Assembly: GCA_954871525.1 (NCBI GenBank)
Contig: OX940863.1
Location: forward strand, 9,710,001 to 9,774,000
Direction: 5' to 3'
DNA: 64,000 nt
Source of the DNA: Parietaria judaica
Taxonomy: Eukaryota > Streptophyta > Magnoliopsida > Rosales > Urticaceae
In this document: piece after piece, positions 12,589-24,789 of the stretch
How the letters are laid out: every line of letters begins with the position of its first letter
Numbering within the stretch: the first letter of the stretch is position 1
Position numbers and translations under genes: made by a program
The notes under the pieces: generated by a model
What the model was told of the DNA's origin: nothing
Seen by the model: only the letters and a program-made list of their open reading frames with translations
The model's database searches: none

Positions 12589-14303
12589 TCACAGTTCCTC
12601 TCTAGGGCTTCGTTCTGATGGAGGAGCCTCGATTCCGATTTCAGACAGATACGTAGCGGCCAAAGAGGCCTGAAGCGCAGCGCCGTAAGGAAACGCGTCC
12701 TCGTTCATCTTGTAATAGGGCGAGTGAAATCCTTCTAGCTCTTCTCCGGTGGTGCCTTGCATCCCAAGAAAGTAAAAGTACCCCGGCATTGCCTTTTGGT
12801 AGAACGAGAAATCCTCGGATCCCATCAGTGGCTGCATTTCGTTGACTTTGTGAGCGCCAAGCAGTCTGCCGGCCACTTTTATGAAGTGATCGTGCAATCC
12901 TTGGTGGTTCACCGTCGGAGGGAAGTAGCGTTTCTGGTCGTCGAAGAAATTGACCGTTGCGTTACACCTTTGCACCGAGGCTTGCCTAGTTATCACCTGC
13001 GATGTTCATCCGATCGAAGTTGCAGTTTCATCTTCCGTGTAACGGATAATACCGAACTAGGGTTACCTCTTGAATCCGTTGTTTGAGTTGGTCGAAGCTC
13101 TCTTTTGAGAGGCTCGGAAAGTGCCGCCAATGGTGACGGAGTCTGGAATGACGTTAAACGCTGCACCACCTTGAAACTTTCCGACTGTAACAACCTATAT
13201 AGTGTATATGGCTGATTAAATCAGTAGTAGAAGCAACTAAAACCGACACGAGGTTACCTGCGAGTCAAGTGGATCGGCCTCGCGGGAAACTAGGTGCTGC
13301 AAGCTGACAATGACGTTCGACGCGGCGAGAATCGGATCAATGGAATGCTGAAGAAGCGCCGCGTGCCCTCCTTTTCCGTGTATCACTGCCTCGAACATGC
13401 CACTCCCGGCCAAAAGTGGGCCACTTCTAGAAGCCACTTCGCCTAACGCCAATTTTGGATTCACGTGTAAGCCGAATATAGCAGCGACATTGTCTAAAGC
13501 TCCTTCATCCACCATTCTCCTGGCCCCGCCACCTCCTTCCTCGGCCGGTTGGAACACGAGCACCACTGTTCCCTGTTCCAACACAGAGCTTTTCTTGTCT
13601 ATAAACATGACGATGACCGAATGCGCCTCATGAGGCGTGTTTCATGGGCTTAAAGAGTTAGCTTGATACACGGTAAAAGACAGTAAACAATTTGAGTAAA
13701 ATACGATTGAATATCGAGCACTAAAGTACTTGCAAATCGTTCTCGTGTTCTTTCAGGACCCTGGCTGCCCCGAGAAGCATCGCCACATGTCCGTCGTGTC
13801 CGCAAGCGTGCATTTTCCCGGGAATTTTGCTCTTATGTTCCCACTCCAACATTTCCTGTCAATTACATAGTATTACAATCTGTCTCAAACATTACTTGTA
13901 ACAGAAGTAACTGGTCACCGACGACTGAAAAACCGATGTACTGGTTGATGCAAGATTCTTCGGTTACCTGCATGGCTAGAGCATCCATATCAGCTCTGAT
14001 CGCAACAAAAGGCGGTTTGCCGGTCCCGACGAAGCCGATAACTCCGGTAACGGCAAATGGGTGTTTGTAATCAATTCCCAGATTTTTCAACTCTTTCCTT
14101 ATCAGCTCGCTGGTCTTGAACTCCTCGTAGCCAAGCTCCGGATTCTCGTGGATCTTCCTCCTGATTCCGACCATCCAATCCGCCATGTCGCCTCTCTTCG
14201 CCGAAGTCAGGAACTTTTCCTGAATCTCCGACGACCCTTTTGACGGCGCTAAGAGAATCGGCATCAGAAAGAGGAAGATGAAAAGGCCGTTGAGGAACGC
14301 CAT
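12589..14303 (-). pseudogene. ILR1-like IAA-amino-acid hydrolase, frameshifted copy
   Basis: Five exons match the intact paralog at 17806-19933 base for base in length: 14303-13968 (336), 13855-13730 (126), 13572-13258 (315), 13194-13067 (128) and 12996-12589 (408). The exception is exon 4, which is one base short (128 against 129). The loss is near 13107-13112, in TGAGAGGCTCGG where the paralog has TGAAAAAGCTCGG. It shifts the frame after GGTFRA. The family is M20 metallopeptidase-like and releases auxin from amide conjugates in the ER. The signal peptide, [19 protein letters not shown] and the C-terminal metal site are all still present, and the tail ends REEL. A usually conserved Pro in HAALPQ is Leu. 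So it is a young pseudogene, or a functional gene with one base lost in the assembly. Confidence 0.85.
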
Positions 14304-15100
14304 TACTGGTGGAAGTTTTGGCGGAGAAAACAAATAAGGACTGAAGCGTCTTAAGTTTCGATCAAATTAAGGAAATTGATGACAAAAAAAAAATCAAGAG
14401 GAAAGTGTTGAATCAGAGAGAGGGACGAGTGTTGAACATGCTTTGACCCATATGTCAAACTTACCTTCGTCTTCGCAACCATATTTTCCAATTTAGATCT
14501 AGTCACTCACTAGTCAGTAATCGCTCTTAATATTATTCGAGTATTTTAGTCGGAAGAAAAAAACAGAAAGACAGACAAAGACTTAAAAGAGTTTGAATGA
14601 GTTCTTTTTAATATAGTAATCAGCTTCCTATTTATATAATATATAGGGACCTTAAGTTAAATAAAAATTACTTTGTGCGCCCTTGCGGCGCACTTTCCCC
14701 TTTTTGGGCGCGTTTTTTAGCTCCCGATGGTGCGCTTGTTTATTTTTAAATTTATTTAATAATAAATATTTATTTTTTATTTTTCGGGCTTGTCGATTTT
14801 GAGGAATAGATCTCTGAAGTACGCTTTTGGACTGAAATTGAATTAATTAGTTCAGAAAAAAAATTAAATAATTTTTATTCATTCTAAAAAAACACCCGAA
14901 ACACCCATCTTTATTAATCAATATCTCAAATTCTTTGATTTGATCAACGTGTTCTCCACTTTCTTATTTACTATACAATTTTTATATTTTCTATATTTTT
15001 TTAATCATTTATTCCTCATTATGTTAAATTTAACCATCTCTCCACCAGATCTTCATATTATATAATAAATAAATATAGTCAACAACTGTTATAGAGTATT
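14304..15100. other. Amidohydrolase upstream region and AT-rich spacer
   Basis: 14304-14420 is the leader and near promoter of the frameshifted hydrolase. A piece of it (TTTTGGCGGAGAAAACAAA, from about 14312) recurs at about 17468. The short GC-richer patch CGCCCTTGCGGCGCAC lies near 14680. The rest is AT-rich without recognisable features. Confidence 0.5.
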
Positions 15101-15104
15101 GATA

Positions 15105-15915
15105 AATTGCAATAAAAGTATTTAAATTTTGAGATTATAAATTTTAGTGAAAAAATATCAACAAAAATATCAAAAGTCAATAAATGTGAAGTGACACATT
15201 TTTTTACGGCCATTGGTTAAGCTTTTAGTATAGAGCTACTAAATCGTATCGAAACACATTTATGTGTTCAACAACTATGTAGCATTGTCTATCATTTGAA
15301 TTTAGCGAGAAAAAAAAAATTGACATAAATATATTGCTTCACATTTATTTACTTTGAGTATTTTTGGGACCATTTTCACTTTAAAACCGTGCCGCTTCTA
15401 AATTCTGATATTTAAGTATTTGGGTTAATGACGGCAAAAATACCTAAAGTTTGGTCAAAGAACCCCTCGTGTACCTAAAGTTTAAAAGTGGTGGCAAAAA
15501 TACCCAAAGTCGTATTTAGGGAGTTGACCACTCCATTCTCGTAACGCCGTTAACTTACCCGTTAACTATGGCCACACGGACAAACGTGGGTTGCTGACAT
15601 AACAATTTTTGCCACATGGATGAGCCCAAATCAGCCTCGTTTACGACAAAACAACGAATTAAACCCCTAATAAACACTATTTAATACAACTAATTGAACC
15701 CCTAATGATTACACTTAACAAAACAAATTTGTCCGCGTGGCCATAGTTAAGGGGTAAGTTAACGGCGTTACGAGAATGGACTGGTCAACTCCCCAAATGC
15801 GACTTTGGGTATTTTTGCCACCACTTTTAAACTTTGGGTACACGAGGGGTTCTTTGACCAAACTTTGGGTATTTTTGCCGTCATTAACCCTTAAGTATTT
15901 TTACCCTGATTATTT
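15105..15915. mobile_element. Older long-TIR MITE, host of a nested MITE
   Basis: The left arm (about 15105-15205) reads GCAATAAAAGTATTTAAATT ... TTTTAGTGAAAAAATAT ... AAAAATATCAAAAGTCAATAAATGTGAAG. Read on the complement, the right arm carries the matching order: GTAAAAATACTT, then, past the inner element, TTTTAAAGTGAAAATGG, AAAAATACTCAAAGTAAATAAATGTGAAG. The right arm is split by the younger element at 15422-15890. Its terminal motif family matches the MITE at 37968-38272. Confidence 0.65.
15422..15890. mobile_element. Young long-TIR MITE with 10-bp TSD (Mutator-like)
   Basis: The ends GGGTTAATGACGGCAAAAAT and ATTTTTGCCGTCATTAACCC are perfect inverted copies. The arms stay nearly identical for about 170 bases, through AAGAACCCCTCGTGTACC and AACGCCGTTAACTTACC. 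Both sides carry TTAAGTATTT (15412-15421 and 15891-15900), a perfect 10-bp target duplication in the 8-11 bp range of Mutator-like transposases. There is no coding capacity. It interrupts the right arm of an older MITE of similar design. Confidence 0.92.
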
Positions 15916-16071
15916 AATATTACATATAAAAAAGGCAGCGTTGACTGAAGTCCAAGCATACGGAAGCAATGACGACTCGCACGATGGCTTGCCTCGAAAG
16001 AACCATCAAGACCCTATAAAAAATGACACAAATCCAAGCATCAAAAACACACTTAACAAAGAGCAGTGAAA

Positions 16072-17163
16072 ATGGCCGAAGCAGTGAAGCTCTACGGCAT
16101 GGTTGCGAGCCCTTTCAGCGCCCGGGTCGACATAGCTCTGCGGCTGAAAGGCGTCGAGTACGAATACCGCGACGAGGAGTACGGCAACAAAAGCGCCGAT
16201 CTGCTGAGATACAACCCGGTCCACAAGAAAGTGCCTGTGCTGCTGCACAACGGGAAGCCCTTGCCCGAGTCGATGGTCATCCTCGAGTACATTGACGAGA
16301 CATGGGACAAAGGCTACCAAATATTGCCTAGCGACCCCTACGAGAGAGCTCACGCGCGTTTTTGGGCTCGCTTCATTGACGACAAGGTCGGTATTAAAAA
16401 AAAAAAAAACATTGTTTAAGATTTGTGCAATTTTTTATTTACAATTCTTACACATTAGAGAAAAAAAAAATGTAAATAGATTTCACCGAAAACTTACCAT
16501 CATCCATCTACTTTTTTGAAAAATGTGTAATTCTTAATACCGTCGTGAAGGGCCGAAGTCTAAACATGAGAACTATATAGTTTTAATCTAAAACTTCCAA
16601 ATAAGGAAAAAGAAAACTAAGCTATTGTAACTCTTGTGAATATAAAAAATTGAATTAAAGAATATTCAAGAAAAATTAATGTTACCCAAAATATCATCAA
16701 TTAATATTACATGATGGCAATACCCTTTTAATTCAAATATATAGTAGCTATTTTCATGATGGTAATACCCTTTTAATTCAAATATTATTTGATATTATTA
16801 TTATGAAATATATAGTGTCTGCTCACTCTGTGGAAAGCTTGCCGGGAAAAGGAGGACCAAGAAAAGAACGTCAAAGAAGCCCTCGAGCTTCTGAAGATTT
16901 TGGAGAACGAGCTCGGAGACAAGAGGTTCTTCGGCGGTGAAAGAATAGGCTTCGTTGACATCGCCGGCAACTTCATAGCGCACTGGCTGCGGGTGATCCA
17001 AGAGGTCAACGGAGTGGAGATCATGACCGAGGAGAGATTCCCGAGGCTCTGCCGTTGGGGTGACGCCTTTGCCAGCCACGAAGTCGTCGAGCGCGCCCAG
17101 CCGAAGAAAGAGTACCTCAGGGAGATCTTCGCAGCCCATGTCACGCCAACTTCTTCGGAATAG
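16072..17163 (+). CDS. Glutathione S-transferase, tau class
   Basis: Two exons (16072-16386, 16816-17163) encode 220 residues, the usual GSTU length. The thioredoxin-like N-domain begins [19 protein letters not shown]; the Ser of SPFS is the expected glutathione-activating residue. [21 protein letters not shown] is the glutathione-binding strand and ESM motif. The C-domain has FWARFIDDK at the exon boundary and ends [11 protein letters not shown]. The single intron after the DDK triplet is the standard GSTU intron. An in-frame ATG two codons earlier (16066) is also possible; MAE fits the family better. It is cytosolic and conjugates glutathione to xenobiotics or stress metabolites. It sits between two auxin-amidohydrolase copies, with no evidence for a functional link. 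Confidence 0.95.
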
Positions 17164-17805
17164 AATAGTTGTGTGAGAATTAATCAAGACTTGGTGAGTT
17201 GGTGAAGTATTGTGTAGTTTCAGAGAAATGCAAGCTATACATACTTCGACTTCACTTCGTCAGAACAGTTCCGTTTTATTTGCTTCGATGTATTTCGGTC
17301 TCGGGTCTGCAACAATTTGCAAGTACTTGTCCAGTATGTTGTAATGACATTGTCTCACGAACTTGAATCCTCGGAGTCGGACTGTCTGTTTCGATGTCGT
17401 TATGTTTCGTAGATCACAAAGCTGTTTTTCTTGTATTTCTTTTGTCCAATCAGAGTCAGACTGGAGGTTTTGGCGGAGAAAACAAACACGGATTGAAATG
17501 TCTTTTAAGGCTACACCGAATACGTGTGAAATTCTTAAGATACCCTTCACAACTCATAGCAGTTCCAAGAAATTACACTTCATTGTCATCTTTCAGATCA
17601 AGGAGAGTATTTGAAAGTTGATTTATTTATTAATGAATTCGATCTGTCATGGCTTCAAAGAATCCAATATACTATCTGGTCCAGTATACAATTTCATATC
17701 GAGAAACCCTTATGATCATGGAATAAATCTCTCATATTCTCAGAAGATTGAATTCCACCTGAACAAATATACATGTAATTCCGAAAATTATTCAAAAGAA
17801 ACCCG
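17164..17805. other. Spacer with a duplicated hydrolase leader fragment
   Basis: Most is 3' flank of the GST gene and of the downstream hydrolase. At about 17460-17507 the sequence GGTTTTGGCGGAGAAAACAA plus a diverged tail matches the leader of the frameshifted hydrolase (14306-14355) in the same orientation. It is likely a leftover of a tandem duplication. Confidence 0.6.
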
Positions 17806-19933
17806 TCACAGTTCATCGCGATGGTTTCCTTCTAGCAGAGGAGCCTCGGTTTGGATTTCAGAGAGATAGGTGGCGGCTAAAGAAGCATGAAGCGCAGCGC
17901 CGTAAGGAAACGCGTCCTCGTTCATCTGGAAATAAGGCGAGTGTACTGCTTGAACTTTCTCTCCGCCAGTGCCTAGCATGCCAAGAAAGTAGAAGTACCC
18001 CGGAATCGCCTCTTGGTAGAATGAGAAATCCTCGGATCCCATCAGCGGCTGCATTTCTTTTACTTTATTGGCGCCAAGCAATTCGCCGGCCACTCTTATG
18101 AAATGATCGTGCAAGGCTTCGTGGTTCACTGTCGGAGGGAAGAACAGTTTCTCGTTTTCGAAGAAACTGACCGTCGCGTTACACCTCTGCACCGAAGCTT
18201 GCCTTGTTATCACCTGTCAATGAGAAGTTGTAATTTCATCTTTCATGTAATCAATTAGCAAAGTAAACTTATAAACAGATAACTCTAAAGGGTTAACCTC
18301 TTCAATCCTTTGTTTAAGTTGGTTGAAGCTCTCTTTTGAAAAAGCTCGGAATGTCCCGCCAATAGTGACGGAATCGGGGATCACATTAAACGCCCCACCG
18401 CCTTGAAATTTCGCCACTGTAACAACCTATAGATATGGCTTATATCAGTAGTCGCAATATACAATATAACTATATTTGGTATAACAAAAAAAAAGACAAG
18501 GCTTACCTGCGAGTCAAGTGGGTCGGCCTCGCGGGAGACAAGATGTTGCAAGCTAACTATGACGTTTGAAGTGGCGAGAATCGGATCGATGGAGTGCTGA
18601 GGAAGCGCTGCATGTCCTCCTTTCCCGGTTATCACGGCCTCAAAGAAGCCGCTCCCGGCCAAAACTGGACCGCTTCTAGAAGCCACTTCGCCTAACGGTA
18701 ATCTGGGATCAACGTGTAAGCCGAATATAGCACTAACATTCTCTATAGCTCCTTCATCCATCATCCTCTTGGCCCCGCCATCTCCCTCCTCGGCTGGTTG
18801 GAACACGAGCACCACTGTTCCCTGTCAAAACACAGACTTCTTATGATCTATAACGATGAAGTTGATGCACTGTGTTGATGAGTTTTACCAAAGATGGATC
18901 TGCAAGAGTGTAACTCGCACCACGAGAACAGACCCGATTCAGCCCACGGGAACCCACCAAGGGCGACATGCCTAGGACCTTGGCAAATTCCATATTAAGC
19001 TATCTTTTTGTAATAGGTCTTTTAATTGTCTGGTTACTTGCTAAATAAGTTTACTCGCGTTATAACCTTGTCACGACCTAGCTACTGAAAATTATATCAA
19101 CCCTCACGAAATAAAAAAAAATCCGGCCATTCTAGCAGAGGAGCGGTCGAATTTTGGTCAGAGTATTCATCCGTAAATTCATGTGTAATTGTGTGTTTGA
19201 GTGTTCGTCGTCACGAGATCGGAATCCCGGACTGTATCAGTAGTTCGAGGAATCCCAAAGACAGTGAACAGAAAGCAGGGAAACAATTCGTGTAATACAC
19301 AGATTGAAAACCGAAAACAAGCTTGATTTAAAGAAGAAAGAATTACTTGCAAGTCTTTCTCATGTTCTTTCAGGATCTTGGCCGCACCCAGAAGCATCGC
19401 CACGTGTCCGTCGTGTCCGCAAGCGTGCATTTTCCCCGGAATTTTGCTCTTATGTTCCCACTCCAACATTTCCTGTCAAATAACTAAATAAAAAACTATA
19501 CCCAAAAAAAAAAAACCAACTATAAAGAAGACTTTTCACACGAATTCTGTTTACCCAAAATCCAAAATAACAAAAAAAAAAAAAATGAAGATCTTACCTG
19601 CATAGCAAGAGCATCCATATCAGCTCTGATCGCCACAAATGGCGGCTTTCCAGTCCCGATGAAGCCGGTCAGTCCAGTCACGGCAAAAGGGTATTTGTAG
19701 TCAATTCCCAAATTCTTCAACTCTGACCTAATCAGCTCACTGGTCTTGAATTCCTCGTACCCCAGCTCCGGATTCTCGTGGATTCTCCGCCTTATTCCGA
19801 CCATCCAATCCACCACGTCGGCTCTCTTCGCCGAAGCCAGGAACTTTTCCCGAATCTCCGACGACCCTTTTGCCGGCGCTGCGAGAATCGGTATCAGAAC
19901 AAGGAAGATGAGGAGGCCGTTAAGGAACGCCAT
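17806..19933 (-). CDS. ILR1-like IAA-amino-acid hydrolase (M20 family), intact
   Basis: Five exons (19933-19598, 19472-19347, 18821-18507, 18426-18298, 18213-17806) give 437 residues, the normal family length. A signal peptide ([20 protein letters not shown]) and the tail HRDEL imply ER lumen residence. Metal and catalytic residues seen in the family structure are present: HACGHDGH (Cys and His ligands), QPAEEG (Glu), FGLHVDP (His) and MGSEDFSF plus VHSPYF (last His). The dimerisation motif [13 protein letters not shown] is intact, unlike the neighbouring copy. It hydrolyses IAA-amino-acid (or jasmonoyl-amino-acid) amides to free hormone; which conjugate is preferred cannot be read from sequence. 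Intron 2 (18822-19346) is longer than in the paralog. The likely Arabidopsis relatives are IAR3 and ILL5, also tandem. Confidence 0.95.
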
Positions 19934-21947
19934 TGGTGAAGAGAGAGAAAGAGAGTGAATTGGCCTTTTTCAGAAGCTGAGTTGAAATTGAAGACAAATA
20001 ATAGACAAACTCTCACTATTATTATGCACGTTTTTTTAATTGTTTTTTTGCTTCTTTTTTTGCTCGTTTGTTAAAGATCTCTGTCTCTATCTATCTTCTG
20101 AAATAATGCAGCAAAGGAATAATAAAATAATGATGAAGATTTAAAGGAGCCATCACGATCGGTTTTTTTATTCAATTTTTTCACCGAATATGGTCGGTAT
20201 AATTTGACTCTCACGTGTATTATAATATGATGGAACTTATTTTTTTAATCCATTTGTTATGAAATCATAAATAAAATTGTCTTGTATAGTATAGCTTTTT
20301 TTTTTTCTTCAATTTTAATGAGTTCTAGTTCTTTTCTCACTAATCAAGCAATCTTATTAGATTTCAAAAGTTCTCACTTCACAAACACTACAATTGCTCT
20401 CCGTCGAAAAGGGACGGTTAGACTTAGGACATGACATTCTGCACGAGATTTTTTTATTAACGCGAACATAATTAATACGTTTAATTGACATGTGAACATA
20501 ACACGAACGAGAGAATATGACAATATTTAATTAGACATAATTAAAACAAAATATGTATTTAAATGTAAGGGTGAAAATGGGTACGAAACTTGCTTTTTCC
20601 GAAACTCATATATAAATTTGAGTTTTCGAAGAAAGAACTTTATTTCTATATATGCATTTGAAAGTTCAGGTACCCTAATTTTAAACTCAATTTTAGAACA
20701 TAAATTCCTATTATAAACAGGTTGTGGATCCTCTAATCAAAAACACAATAATACTAAAACATATAAGAACTATGAAATTGATAGTAGAAATTCTAATATT
20801 ATTAAAAATAACATGTAGTAGAATGATTTACAAATATTAACCATGTAAAATCCATTAAAGAAAAATCAAGTCTTTGATTATGGCCTATGGGTATTTCAAA
20901 CTCGAACCTAGAACGCAGATAAAATTTAATAAGCGTGCGTACTCGAATCCAGAATCCATTTTTACTCACATTTTTTTCTTGTCGGGGATCAAGTATTTGA
21001 AAAGCGTTTTTTTTTTCTTCTACTCAATTTTGAATTTTCGGATTTCTTTTTCACCCTTTGGTTGGAGTACATTATGAATTATTTCGAATTTGATTATATG
21101 TCGTTTATTTTATCAATTACGTTTCAGTTAACCATTCCACAACCTGACGAAATGCGTTAAATAGGTCACGGAAGATTAATAAATAATCGGGCGGGTCTGG
21201 TATATCCTCTTAAAAATGAGACGCAACTTAATTAGTTCAACAAGTATCTGCAATTAAACAAGATTTCCCAATTCGGCCACTTGGTTATTGAGTACGTTTA
21301 GTCAATAAAAATTGATTTGATTGTTGATTAGTGAGTGCTTAGTCATCATACAGCACTAATTAAGTGGCAATCACAGTCGCTAAAGCACTCCTCCTAACGT
21401 CCAAGTTTCAGTTGAGAAAATAATATATTTTCAAGTTAAGTGGACTTTTTTTTTTTTTAAATGTAATAATTTATTATTCTCAGATTCAGACATCGTAATC
21501 TTAATGTAAATTAACAAACACGGTCTTAACCAGGCTCGTGTGATGTGATCGTCGGCGAGAGAATCAGACAAAGAAGCAGGTGATAACGGGCATGAGATGC
21601 TATATATTTGCCAAGGGACAAACCAGATACGACATGACTTATTCGTTAAAAAGGTTAAGATATAAAGGATTATTCCTATTCCATTTAACTTAATTAGTTC
21701 GACGAACAATAAATAAAGTCCATCAAGATCAAAGATATTTTTATATATATTCGATGCTCAATACTAAAAGAAGGAACTGATACTGATCATATCACTCTCT
21801 CTCTCTCCATATATTTGTATAAATATATATACCAGCTTCGCTTTATAGTATTGATAAATAAATCACAACTAATTTACAGTTTCTTAATAAATTTGGATTC
21901 GGAAGTGCAATCGAAGAGTTTGCCCAATATCTTGATCAACACTTGAA
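19934..21947. other. AT-rich intergenic region and lectin promoter
   Basis: 19934-20030 is the hydrolase leader, with a GA-rich tract. The middle is AT-rich with no gene, RNA or transposon end I can support. Before 21948 there is a CT tract (about 21795-21808) and TATAAATATATATA (about 21818), a plausible TATA region for the lectin gene. Confidence 0.5.
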
Positions 21948-24098
21948 ATGGTAAAAACTTATATGCTCAATTTATTTGTTTTTCTTTTTATTTTTCTTTT
22001 TGCTTTTGCTTTTTTTTTTTTTTGTGTGTGTGTGTGTGTGTGTGAAAATCATGGGATTACAAGTGAGACTTACACACACCCAATACTCTCTAGTCTCATG
22101 AAGAATATGAATCACTACTTACTTTGTTTAGCTTACACTGATATTATTGATGATTGATATCTAAATTTATGTGATTTTTCACCTTTAATTTTAGGGATAT
22201 TTATGGATAAGTACCCAACCGTGTACCAAATTTGTTGTCATATTCGCAATCTCTTTTTTAGCAGCAACAATAGCAAAAAAAAAAAAAAAACTAGAGTAGA
22301 GTAGAGGTTTGATTCTATTCGTGCCAAGTTAACGTCTATTAAGTTAGAGACCTGTGAACATCTCTAGTTTAATAAAAACGTTGAATAATTAATACATTAA
22401 GAGTTCAATGTAGATTACATGTATACTTTAGAGAGGCATATGGACAGAATTGGGTCTTGACAATGTTAGTGTAGTCTTTGGGTACTATTATATCACTGCT
22501 GAAAAAAGAAGCTGAGAGTATTCCCATGCACTTAGTACAAAATTGGGTACTTATTTCCAAATATCATTGATTTTAGTAGAAGGTCTGGAACTGTAATGTT
22601 TTTTGTTTTTGTTTTCTTTTTGGGACCAAATCTAACTGTACTCTTATTTTGACTGATTTAACTTTGTGCTGAGTGAGCTATAAAAAGTTCATTTTTCTAT
22701 AATAAAAAATAAAAAAAAGAAACTTCGTGCATAGCTGCATGGCTTGTTGTCTAGCTTAATAAACTTCCAATAATTGGTTGTTGGGCATGCAAAATGGTTC
22801 CATCACCAACATATTTTGACCTAATACTACACAATAATAATTTGCAGGAAGATAAGGGAAAAGATGATGAGGGAAGCGGGAAAAGGAAGAGCATATTGGT
22901 GGGGCCATGGGGAGGAACCGGTGGCAATGCGTGGGACGACGGGGCCTACGACGGTGTCAAAGAAATCACTCTCGTCTACGACCGTTGCATCGACTCCATT
23001 GCCGTGGTATATGATAAGAATGGTAAGCCCGTCACAATGGATAAACACGGCGGCAACGGCGGCTCCAAGACGGCTCGGGTATACTTTCTTGTCGTTTATT
23101 AGTTTTACCATCGTTTTATGTGCTGTCGTTTTTCTCACTCTTCAATTGAACACTAATTTTTGTTTCTTTTCCTTTTCCTTTTTATTACTGTCGTTTCTGT
23201 TTCCGTTTCATGTCGTTTGGATTTATTATATCATCTAATTACGATTTACATTTAAAACATTTCAGTGATTATTATTGTCGTATTTCTAACATATTTCCTA
23301 CACAAAGGACACCATTTCTTGGCTATAATATTTGGTATTAAAATTTAGAGATAGTAACGGCAAACGTACTTAGGTGAAATAAGTGGTCTTGTAAGTTGTG
23401 CTCAAGTTCTATTTTTTGTAAAGATCCATGTTTGTTTTTTCTTCATTATATATTTCGGTCATCGCACTATCATTTACTACGTTTTATTACATAACTTTAA
23501 TTATGAAGATACATGGTGCATGAGGATACATACGATTACACGTCACTATATTGGGAGTGACAAAATTAAGACAGAGAACATAGGCCTTAGACTTTTACAC
23601 GGTTTTAGCCCTTTGGTCTTTACAAATGAAAGTTGAATACATGATTTTTAACTTAATTTAAATTTAGGTTTATTTTCCGTGATTATATTGAATTTAAGAC
23701 GAATTTATGATCAATGAATCGTGATTTGTGTTGATATATATCAGATAAAGCTGCAATATCCGGAGGAGTACTTGGTGAGCGTGAGCGGCCACTACTGCCC
23801 CGTCGTCCACGGAGGCAGCCCCGTGATCCGTTCACTGACATGGAAGACGAACTGGCGAACGTTTGGGCCATACGGCGTGAAAGAGGGGACCCACTTCTCT
23901 CTCCCCATCGACGGAGGCCTCTTCGTTGGCTTCAGAGGCCGAAGCGCCTGGTATTTGGACGCCTTACCCTTCCACATCTCTCGCGCCCGATCATCGCCAA
24001 AAGTCGCCGACCGGTTCCAGAAGGGTCTCAAGAGGCTCGCAAGCACCGCCGCCACAAGACCCGCCTTTTTCTTCCGTAGTTCAACTGTCAAGCAGTGA
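21948..24098 (+). CDS. Jacalin-related lectin
   Basis: Exon 2 (22848-23078) and exon 3 (23745-24098) join in phase into one jacalin fold: GPWGGTGGNAWDDGAYDGVKEI, DSIAVVYDKNGKP, HGGNGGSKTAR, then IKLQYPEEYLVSVSGHY, SPVIRSLTWKTN, FGPYG and GFRGRSAWYLDALPFHI. The GxxxxYLD stretch is the sugar-binding loop of mannose-specific members. I propose that a first exon holds only the ATG at 21948-21950 before GTAAAA. This gives about 195 residues with M joined to EDKGKDDEG; the short first exon is inferred. A 35-residue basic tail (residues from about 160) runs past the lectin domain and is unusual. Merolectins of this type are nucleo-cytoplasmic and stress-induced. Confidence 0.85.
22021..22045. repeat. 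(TG)n microsatellite
   Basis: About ten TG units after a poly-T run, in the presumed first intron of the jacalin lectin gene. Useful only as a length marker. Confidence 0.95.
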
Positions 24099-24789
24099 AA
24101 TTGTCATCGGATATTATTTATGTGAAATTATAAGTATTTGTTTCTTTGAGATTGTAATTGTTGGAAAATTATAGCCTTGAAATTACAATTCTCTATAATT
24201 ATGTTGGGATAATAGCGGCATAAGTACTTAAAAACTACTCATATAGAGCAGCATATTCCCTAGTATAGATTTAAAAATTATTCCCTACTTTCAAGAACTA
24301 ATAAAGGAAAAACAAAATGTTTCGAATATTTGGATAAAAAAAACTTAAATAATTGCTTGAAAACTTTTATCATGATTCCACTCGCAAGTCTTCCCCGTAC
24401 TGAGATTCAGCCAATAACTTAAATAAGAGAGTTCATATAGACGTCATTGATGCACTGACAGAACTAGGATTTACGAAAAGGGAGGCCAAAAAAATAATTA
24501 TTTAAAAAAACAAGTAATAACTTTTAAAAGGGGAGCCAAATACTATGAAATAGTCGTATTAAAAAAAATTTACTTAATTATTTGTAACTAAAATTAAGAA
24601 ACTTTGGTGCTGTGCAGGGGCCATGGTCCCATATGCTTTGTACGTAGTTCCGTCATTGCATTGATGGGTCTCTCTAGTTCTTGGCGCAGAACGGTCTCGT
24701 GATTCAAACACTCGATGTAAGCGACATGTATCGCATCCAACCCGAATGGAAACCAGTCGTCAGTTCTTGGTTCCCGTAGCTCTTCGTGG

